A DNA stretch of 64,000 nt, taken from assembly GCA_963978895.1 (NCBI GenBank), contig OZ022244.1:28470769-28534768 (forward strand), read 5' to 3'. The notes below the pieces were generated by a model, which saw only the letters and a list, made by a program, of their open reading frames with translations, made no database searches and was not told the DNA's origin. This DNA comes from Erpobdella octoculata. Lineage: Eukaryota; Annelida; Clitellata; Hirudinida; Erpobdellidae. The translations under genes and the position numbers were made by a program. Each line of letters begins with the position of its first letter. The first letter of the stretch is position 1. This document shows positions 54,944-64,000 of this stretch, piece by piece.

Positions 54944-57900
54944 TCAAAGGCCGGCCTGCTTAAAAAGATAAGGATAACGAAATTCAGGCGTCGAAATAAT
55001 CTGGCTGCTGTTCTTGGCAACTCTGACGTAGAAACCTCTGTCCTCGTCTTGATTGTCGGAATAGAGATTCGCTACACCGTTAGTTGCATAGATCTGGTGA
55101 AAAAGAAAATAATTTTTCATAACTACAACACGCGCATCACGATCGCCCTCAACAGACGGTTTAGATTAGAGTACTGCAGGACTCGATTTTTGCGGCCCGG
55201 CCCAGCCTAACTTGACCCGTCGGCCATTTGGCTCTGCCCGGCCAGTTTCTGAGGCTAAAAATTTCATGTTCGGCCCGTCTAATTTGGGCCCAACCCAGAT
55301 CGTTTTTACAGGCCTAAAATCTCCATAATTTGCAAATAACTTTGACCCGGCTCTGCTCGACTTTAGGCCCAGCCCGTTTAAAAACCCTAAAAATTATGGC
55401 CCGGTCCTCGAGCCCCCTGGCTCGTGCAGTACTATAGTTTAGATGAATTTGAAATGATTTATGAGCTAAAGTAGGTTCTATTTATAGACTTGCACTTGCA
55501 AGCTGTTGAAGAATTAAATTTTATGTATTATTAAATCATCAAAAATCAATTTTATGGTCATAATGCAAAAACTCATAAAATTGTTAAAGCAGTTATAGAG
55601 AATCACTAGCTTTGAACCCGATTGCTTTTAAAACATGGGTTTTCGTTTAACACAATCTGGATGCAACAATGTTTGTTTTTAAATCTTTTATATTAACTTT
55701 GTCGTTGTTAGCTTGCTTGCTTGTAAAAACAAGTAAAGGTATAAAACAAGTTTTTCAACACATACTTTTGCGATATTCAAAATAACAATAGTAACATAAA
55801 TAAACACATAATAATTATTGATGTTAAAAAAAAATCAAGCACAATTATATAAATGTTTACATATATAAATTAAAAAAAAATTTTCATTAAATGAAAAGCT
55901 AGCAAATTTTAAATATAAGGGAATTGTCAAAAAAATTTTGTTTTTACGGATTATTTGTTACGTTTAACATGATTTTTTAATAATTTTTTTCACGGCTAGT
56001 GAAAGGAGTAACGTATGTGAGACACACAACCTGAGAAAAGCACGTAAATATTTTGCTTAAGGGAGCCACGTAGACGCCCAAAGCCACAGCTCAAAGTTGA
56101 CTTATTCTTGAACAACTAGAGACAGTCCTTTAAAGTGCCTACCTTTCCAAAGCTCTACGGGCACTGATGACTGCCGACTACTAAGCTGACAAGTGAACGC
56201 TTTACAATGCTCAAAAATTGAAATAATGTATGAAATGAAATTGAAGTACGTAGTTAAGAATCAAGAGTTAAAATCATGGAATGGTAAATATTATTGATTC
56301 CTCACGTACTTTTTCATTTGGGAAAAATCTCTTAAGAGTGTCAACCGCTTCTTGAAAATGCTGAAACAATCATTAAAAAAACTATCTGATTATATTTTAA
56401 ACTTTTACTAATTATCTACTTTTTAAAATTTAATTGGACCAAAAAATCTACCTTGCCAATCAAATTTCCCGCCGCTGAAATGTTTGGAACTGTAATAAAT
56501 AATAAATATTAACAAGAAGTCAAGTCAAACAGCATTAAGTTCTAAGTTAGATCAACAAGATTTTTAAATGAAACAAAAATTAAGAATACTATTTATAAAA
56601 ATAAGTCAAATCAAACAGCGTAGGTCAATTTTAGGTCAAATTAGAAAACTGCTTGAGGAAAGGAAATTTTGAGAAAACGGCTTGAAATCGTAAATCAAAA
56701 TTTATCAAATGACTAACTGACGTTTAAGTCAAATTATTTTTAATTTATTTATTTTAAACAAAACTTGTTCTTATTTTAAAATTATAATTTATTTTGAAAC
56801 TGTGTATTAGTATAAATAAAATGAAAATACATTTTTTTTCTTCAAAAAAGTGTTTTTTTCTCACCGTAGGTAAGCATGATCGGTGGTGAAATCAGTTTTT
56901 CTTGGCCATCGACGTAAAAAATAATTTTATCCACAAGGTTTCTTTCTGGATCGTAGTTGCTGGCCGGTTTTGCAACGTCGAACTTAAAAAGTTAATCAGG
57001 TTTTATCCTATCAGTTATATTTTTTCCGGAGAGTAAAGGATATTAGGGTTTCTCCCACTCTGGTCGTTGACTATTTTAAAAAAAACGTTGTTTGGGTTTA
57101 GACTCCCTCCTCCTTCCCCGGGTGGCCGTGACCCATGCTACGCTACTGGGTTTTTTGTTTATAAGACATAAAAGTAAAAAAAAGCAGATTAATAGTTTAA
57201 AACTTTCTTTAAAGTTTACTACAAAATTAAATTTGGAATATTGTTCAGCCATAACAATCTATGGTCGCCTAAAAAACTGTTGGTTTAGGATCAGTTTTTG
57301 TTTATTTTGCTGAACACAAGACCACTACCTGGCTATGCTAGTGAGGTGTCCCAAATTTTAAACAAGTATTTAAAACAGTTTTTGAGTCTATAGGTCACAA
57401 ACAAATCAAAGTGGTATTATTTTTATATTTTTACAAAAATATATATAATCTATATATATTTCTATATATATACAATTTATATAAATATTTCTATTTATAT
57501 AGATTTTCACCGATTTTAAACTCACTTGATATTTTTTTCGAGTTAGCAGTCTACAGTGGAGCTCTACATCTGATAAATCCTGTATCAACAATGAGAAAAC
57601 CGGCGTGCACTTGAGTAATTTTGAATTAATAAAAAATTAGAAAATCAAACATGCATTTAATTTAAATTAAAAATCTTTAAAAAAATTATAATTTTATTTT
57701 ATTTCAACTCGTACAAACATTTGTTAGTAGGGTAGCGAAATTTTTTGAAAATGAGCAAAAACTGCACGTTGAAAAATTGCGTCAACTTGCCTTGGGTCAC
57801 CAAAAAGTTATTTCAGTTGGAGTTTTAAGAAAAAAAATTATGGTGATCATGCATTTATACAATGATCATACAATGTTACTCAAAATTTAAAAGTGTTGAT

Positions 57901-59699
57901 TGAAATTTAGTTGTTTAACTAGACTGTGGAGTTGCAAACATTTCAATTTAAAAGGTGAGAGATGGTGGTAAAGTTTACTTTATTATTAATAGTACCAAGC
58001 GCTAAAGAAGTTTAGGAATTTGGAGCATAAACTTTTTCCAACTTTCACAACATTACTGCTGCAGTTTCGATTGATTGTATACAAATTATATTAAAGCAAA
58101 AACTATTTAATAGCATGTTATTGTAATTTATTCTAATTTACTTTATTTAAGTTTATTTCAAAGTACCTATTGTTACTATTGTCGTATTTGTACATATAAA
58201 ACGTGCACTATGACATGCCTAGAAAGGTCAATCAGAAAATGTATTCTCAATAATATATAATACATTTTATTAATTAAAATGTATTCTGAATAATATATAA
58301 TACATTTTATTAATTAAAATGTATTCTCAATAATATATAATATATTTTATTAATTAAAATGTATTCTCAATAATATATAATACATTTTACTAATTAAATT
58401 GTGTTTATTTATAAAGCCACGTCTTTTCTTAACCCTTTCCAGGTTTTCAGAGATGCGCGTTATATGCGAAAAGATACGGTATGATCCAAGAATGTAAAAT
58501 AATGATATTTAATTGGGTTTTGTATCATTTTTTATCTGCTTAAAATAAAATAAAACAAGCTAGTCTATTAAATTTAAGTAAATTTTATTTCAAAAATTTT
58601 ATTCGATACTTAACTACACATAAACTCAAAATTTACTTTCTCTATACATTAAAAATTGTTTTAAGATAAATTAAAAAAAAGTTTCAAACCACAAACTTTG
58701 TTATGATTATGCAGTTGTTCTATTCAAACATGAGCTCACGTGAAAATATCATATATTTGCTTGATATTATTTTACAACGATGAAAAATATACTAGCAGCT
58801 GTCAAGAACAAATGTTCACAATGTAAAAATTGCTAAAAAAAACATACGCGTGCAACTTGCAATTACGATTAAACATTGATTTTAAAAAAAAACCAAACAT
58901 TTTTTTATTAAACATTAATTTAAAAAAGTAACCAAACAGTTTTTCCACTAACAATTACAAATTAAAACAAAACATATTGTTGTATTATATATACATATTT
59001 TTATTTACTTTGAAATTAGGCAATAAAATGTTTAGTAAATTTAAACATTAAAATATATTTTGTTTTTATTTTACAAAAACCGGTTTCTAATAAATATTCG
59101 TTAAACTCATGTTTGTTTTGCAGCAAGAAAATAAAATGTTTATTGCCAATTTTCAAAGTAAATCAATTGTAAAATAACGTTGTTTTAATTTTTTATGTGT
59201 AATGAAAAAACATGTTTTCTCAACTTTCATATTCACATTCGCAGATAAAAAAAGTTGTGCTGTTTAAATCGTTTTATTTCGATTTCATAACTGGTACTTT
59301 TTTCACCAACCAAAAAAAATAGTAAAACTGATTTGACTAGTTGTGCTGAAAATTAGATAAAATGTTACTTTAGTTAATACGGAATAATTACCGATCCCGT
59401 TGCGTAGTCCAATGTATCAGCCTTGAGAATGTAGTTCTCTGGAATGTCCGCAGAGCACACTAATTTAATTAAATAAAAAATACTATGCAAGTACTTGAAA
59501 ATGTAAATTACTACTCAATTACATCTACATCAAATCATTAACTTAATTTCAATAAATTGTGTTTTTCTTTCTTGCGCAGTATACTAATTTGCTGACGAAA
59601 AAAATATTGAAAAAGCAAATTACACCATGTTAAGTAGATAGAATTAATAACAATATTCTTACCTAGGAAAAAGCCGAGAAATAAAACGACAAAAACCAT
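54944..59699 (-). CDS. Small secreted protein of unknown family, 153 aa
   Basis: Six exons in gene order: 59663-59699, 59392-59459, 56865-56982, 56452-56489, 56310-56360, 54944-55093, totalling 462 nt with all junctions in phase. The start MVFVVLFLGFFLVCSA is a strong signal peptide, probably cut after CSA. The mature part has the hydrophilic core KIIFYVDGQEKLISPP, a helix-like HFQEAVDTLKRFFPNEK, one N-glycosylation sequon (NSS) and the end PYLFKQAGL. Only one cysteine is present and it lies at the signal cleavage region, so it is not a disulfide-rich toxin-like peptide. I recognise no family. The correct phase of five introns makes the gene convincing even though the function is unknown. Confidence 0.78.
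55171..55432. mobile_element. GGCCCG-rich MITE, second copy
   Basis: The ends TACTGCAGGAC and CGTGCAGTA are inverted. The interior has CGGCCCGGCCC and GGCCTAAAATC as in 49344-49535. It lies in the last intron of the secreted-protein gene. Confidence 0.7.
58237..58400. repeat. 40-bp tandem repeat, four copies
   Basis: Four near-identical units of AAAATGTATTCTCAATAATA plus ATAATACATTTTATTAATTA lie in intron 2 of the secreted-protein gene. The unit is partly palindromic (AATGTATT/AATACATT). Confidence 0.92.
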
Positions 59700-62010
59700 A
59701 TTCGGTTATTTTTGCCTCTTCAGGGAAAGTTGATTTAAAGTTTGAAATCGTTTCGTTAATAATGTTTCACCGACATCTAATAAATTTAAGCTTGCCAGTT
59801 CCTTCTTATAGTTATCGCTGACTGCACTTATATACATGCATGATTAATTATTATAGGTGTACAACTGCAATGAATGTTCTAAATTCAAACTGAAAAACTA
59901 CTTGTTGTAGCATTGCATTCTCTGATTTGCTGTTACACAGCGATATTGTGATACAAAATATATGAATAAATAAATATGTTATGTTTATAACTAAATAAAT
60001 ATTTACGTTTATATATGCTAAATAAATATATATGTTTATTGTAGCTTAGTTAACAAGAAATGTTTTGTCAGTTATTTGTTTGCAAAGATTTACAACTTAT
60101 AAGTCGTATTCGTGCGTTCAAATTTTAGAATTTTAATTTGAAAGACTCTCTAAAGTTGAGTGGCCTTGAGACAGTCTACATAATGTATGTGTACAAAAGA
60201 TTTATTAAGCGCCCATTAACCGAAACTGATGCTATTTTTACTTAAAATATAAAAACATAAAAAATCACAAAACATATTCAAGTTTTTATATTGCAGACCA
60301 GTTTACATAATTTTTTATTTCTCAATTAGATACTTCAACTTATATGCTCTAACACTTTTGAAATTGATGTACCACATGAAAACCTTGTTTTCATTGTAAA
60401 ATTTAAAAATAAATCTAGAATAAATTCAGAGTAAATTTTGTTAAACATAAGATATTGATATGAGTCACTAGAGCTTAAACTAGAGCAGAAATAAATGCAG
60501 CTGTTAAAAGCCATAATTTATAAGCCACAGAACTATTGATATTGACGTGGTTAAATTTATTGTAATTTAAGAGCAATAAGGCCAACCAGTTTGAATCGAT
60601 ATCAAGCAAGTGCGGCATGCGTATGGTTAGTTTTGAGTATTGACGGTAGGTAACCAATTTTTGAGACTCCAGAAAATTATAATTTTTTTAAATTTTTTTT
60701 TCAAATTTATTAATCAAAAAAATCACAATTGTCACAAAAATAAATAAAAAGCAACAAAAAAAGAACAAATGTTCCTGCGAATCTGTAACCCTGTACACAA
60801 ATTTATAAAAAAAAGTAAAAATTTAGAAAAGAGCAAACATTCACTGGATTGGTATGAAATCCTTCAAAGTCCTGTTCAGCAAATAAACTGAAACATCAAC
60901 ACAAAAACTTCTTTTTTTTGTCGTAATATAGAAACGCAGAGCAATTTTATGATTTCCTATCTGTCACAAAAAGCTGGGTGGATGAGTGTAATTGTTTATA
61001 AATGGATACAAAATTAAATAAACAAAACATATACAGGCTTAAGCAAGTTTTTAATTTTTTAATTTTTTTTAAATTTTATTTAATTTAATTCAACATATCT
61101 TAATTAAACACAGAACCTAGAATACTGGGTTAACTTCATGGATGAGATCAGGTAAAAATAAAAGATAAAGATTCCGATGATATTATAGTGGTGTTATACC
61201 GACGAATCGATTTCAAGACCACTACGATGCAGGCAGCCGTATTCAGTGCCTCAATGGGGGGAGGCATTTGCTCCCCTGCCCCCCGTCTCATACGCTTATG
61301 ATAATTGCGTGCTGTTGCATGTGCACCAGGAAACGATTGACCCAGTCGATTTGGGCTTATTCAGCGCCTCAATCACAAATCACACAGATGTTAACGTTCC
61401 ATGCCGTATCCTAATTAAAAACTATAACTCTTACCGCACGCTGTTTCAAGGAAAATCGACGCATTTGAATGTATGCAGCAAATTAACAGATTTTTCCAGT
61501 CTGCGTCTGCCTTAATATGTTTCTCCACTTTTTATTTTTAAAAAATCACTATTTTTAAGTTTTTTTTTTACAAATAGCATTTTCTTTTTCAAGCTTAAAA
61601 ATTCTAAGTTTTAGAAATCGAAAACGCTGATGATGCCGTTTTTGATTGCTTTTGAAATGATATATTGGTTTTCGTCAACAAAACAATAAAACAAACATAG
61701 ATCCAGTTAGGAATTTTATTTTTAAAACTACATTTCCATAACTTGATTCTTACGAAAGTGTTTCGGTTCTGGCTTATTAGCTTGTAAAACAGACCAGGTC
61801 GCCAAGAAAAAATCACTGAATAAAATTAAAAACGTGACACATTTCTGAATTTGTGTTTACATTTTAAATATATTTATTGAGATAATTAACTCTTTCTCCC
61901 CCTTTTTTTTTTAGAAACGAATGAAATTATTAGTCAGTACACAAGACGACCACTGATTGGATTATCTTATTCTATAAATTGTTTTGATCATTTGTTTTTA
62001 TTAACTCATT
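59700..62010. other. Intergenic stretch between the secreted-protein gene and the Ig gene
   Basis: AT-rich. It contains TA-rich runs and no open frame with splice logic; an 89-codon frame at 61246-61515 has no similarity I know. The promoter of the secreted-protein gene should lie just right of 59700. Confidence 0.5.
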
Positions 62011-63892
62011 CTAAAGATTGCCTATAACGAGAGGTATCGTAGCTGGAGTTGCTGTAGATGTCGTAGTTGGAATTAGATTTATCGTAGACTCAGTTGGAAT
62101 ATTTGGCATAGCAGTTGATTCTGTAGCTGTATTAGCAATATGTAAATGATAAAAGATACATTTAATTAAAAACCATTAAAAACGTTGGTTGATTAAAGTC
62201 ATCCAAGAAACAAACAAATTTGCTAAAAATTGGATGAAATTAGTAAAACTCATTTTAACAATATACAATTTTATAGCTATCAGAACGTTTAATTTTTTCT
62301 CAAAAAAATAAAAATAAATAAAATAACCATTAGACGCATTTAGTAGAAATCCATCGTAGTAGACAATACCATCAAAATCTATTCCGTGACAAACAACAGA
62401 GTGATGGAAAACTCCCTCACAACATACATTCACTTGGGTAGTGACCAGCAACTGTAAATCTGAATCCGGTTCTGAACTGAATCCAAACAAACGTACACGT
62501 TTTAAATTCATAACATCACACGGTATTGAATAACTACCAGCTGTTACTTAACTAGATAAAGTACAATATAAGCAAAATGATATCAGAACATAATTTTTGA
62601 ACTCCGCCTTGCTTTTGCAAATTATGATCCACGACTGGAAGTACTTAGGTGCTTCTGACACAGCCGTTTCAGTCTTAAAACACTTGGTGTAAAGGACTAT
62701 AAACTATTAAAAAAAAATGAAAAAAAGAACATAATTTATTACTCGAACGTTGTAACCGGCTCAAAGTATCCGTCATCGTTCATGTATCCGAGTTGGATCA
62801 GTTGATAGTTTTGAGAATTCGCCCGACACGAAACGTTGTAACTAGTACATAGTTTCACTTCTTTTACAAGTCCTTCAGGCTTGTTCAGTAAACCAAAATT
62901 CTGGTTACTTTCGGTATCTAAATATAATAAAAACAGACTCGAGGACTTGTATTAATAAATAATTATAAAGGTGGTAATAAAATTACACTAATAATAAAAA
63001 CAACAAAAATAATACAGTAAAATTCTTCTAGAGTGACACCCTCAAGAACGGCTGTTAATAGCAACGGACACTTTTGTTCGGAACGGATTTTTTAAAATTT
63101 GTGTCTTGCCCACAGTAACGCATTCAGGAAGACGGACAGATACGAGAAGCGGACACTTTGGCTCTTACCCGAGGATGTCCGTTCTTCAGGACTTTTACTG
63201 TATTAAGACATCACAGACGAACAATAACAAATGTACGACAACCAAACGATAACACTCGTGCATATACGCGACTGTTTGACGACCTAGATATCAAACTAAA
63301 CGAACATATTAATTGAATGCATTCAACGTGTTTATTTTCAAAAACAAGTAAAGAAAAAAACGAGTTTTTCAACACAAACGTTTTTTTTAATTGAATCATG
63401 TATTGTCATCCAATATAAAGCTATGCTGAAAGTTTCAGCTTTCTGGCTAGTCAGAAAGCTGGTTAAAATTTCCTTGCAAGATTTGCGTAAAGAGAAAGAC
63501 ACACACACACAAACAGAGATTGTAACCTGAATAAAAGTTCGTAATAAATTAAACACTAATTTGTTAACAACTGCAAGTTTTTCACTAGAAGAACTGCAAT
63601 TTTTATATTTAATTAATAGAGCAAATTGAGCAAAGTATATGTTAAAAAAACACTTTTCAAGTGACAAAAAGGTAAAAAAAGAAATAAAAACTTAAAAATA
63701 ATTTCTTACAACTGCTTTGATTGAAAAATTGATTTAGATAGATTATATTTAGAAAACAAAACTTTTTTTACCTATTCTCAAACTTGTGTGTTCTGAAGAA
63801 ACATTTCCAACAGGCGTAACAGCAGTACACATGTAATTATTTGACGTGTTTGTGTCAACTGAAAATGTTGCTACGTAAAAACTTTCTTCTTT
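62011..63892 (-). CDS. Immunoglobulin-domain protein, 3' exons with two alternative ends (5' part outside window)
   Basis: The exon at 63772-63892 encodes the end of an Ig domain: KEESFYVATFS...NNYMCTAVTPVGNVSSEHTSLRI, with the strand-F YMC and a G-strand SLRI. It ends in phase 1. Two downstream choices accept that phase. (a) 62739-62917, ending YFEPVTTFE and a stop. (b) 62328-62471 joined to 62011-62126, adding EPDSDLQLLV...VNVCCEGVF...YYDGFLL and then a Thr/Ser/Pro-rich tail ending PLVIGNL. Exons (a) and (b) share a two-cysteine pattern (V.LC/V.VC ... C ... Y.D/Y.DGF), so they look like duplicated alternative terminal exons. No membrane anchor is evident, so it may be secreted or mucin-like. 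Exon-skipping rather than two genes is an inference. Confidence 0.6.
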
Positions 63893-64000
63893 CTGTTACA
63901 TTTCGAGAAAATTACATTTTCGTTCAGTTTTTTTTTTTAAATTAAGTTTTTTTATGTTTTTGTTTGTGCTTCAACTACAAGTTAATTGAAGCAGTTATGC

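Noticed and set aside
61246..61515. 89-codon plus-strand frame
   Set aside because: No similarity, no splice signals and no nearby promoter context. Length is within chance for a local GC-richer patch.

Overview
The window is animal nuclear DNA. It is AT-rich, with split genes, GT-AG introns, long microsatellites and many decayed mobile elements. The recognisable proteins (EXO1, a proteasome beta-2 subunit, DNase II, a CARHSP1/CSDC2 cold-shock protein, a SMIM20-like micro-protein, a myosin tail) are general metazoan genes. The repeat types (a 'TATAGCGC' interspersed repeat, tRNA-derived SINEs, GGCCCG-rich hAT-like MITEs) suggest an invertebrate, perhaps a spiralian, but the species cannot be fixed from sequence alone. 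All gene models were assembled by hand from splice-site phase and family similarity. Coding lengths sum to whole codons for every complete gene.

Layout. 0.2-4.7 kb: the last exons of a myosin-tail coiled-coil gene (+). 4.7-8.0 kb: no gene. 8.06-11.3 kb: a head-to-head pair, SMIM20-like (-) and CARHSP1/CSDC2-like (+). 12.7-20.9 kb: complete 13-exon EXO1 (-), 969 aa, with intact nuclease residues, a mismatch-repair (MIP-like) motif and a C-terminal PIP box. 21.5-44.5 kb: a tandem segmental duplication. Each unit carries a proteasome beta-2-like gene, a fast-changing multi-membrane-span gene and a RING-plus-membrane gene. Unit A (21.58-33.7 kb) has the complete proteasome gene but frameshifted membrane and RING genes. 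Unit B (34.11-44.55 kb) has intact membrane and RING genes but a proteasome gene lacking its first and last exons. 46.7-47.3 kb: a third, diverged RING-membrane gene (-). 49.2-54.7 kb: complete DNase II (+), 359 aa, tail-to-tail with a 153-aa secreted protein of unknown family (-, 54.9-59.7 kb). 62.0-63.9 kb: the 3' end of an Ig-domain gene (-) with what look like two alternative C-terminal ends.

The most unusual part is the 21.5-47.3 kb cluster. A divergent proteasome catalytic subunit with changed S1-pocket positions, membrane RING proteins of no recognised family, and a multi-span protein whose exons differ between copies far more than its introns and flanks all lie together and were duplicated together. 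A ubiquitin/proteasome-linked, rapidly evolving membrane system is one reading. This is inference from linkage and divergence pattern, not demonstrated function. Mobile-element tails arranged as inverted repeats frame unit B and probably shaped the duplication.
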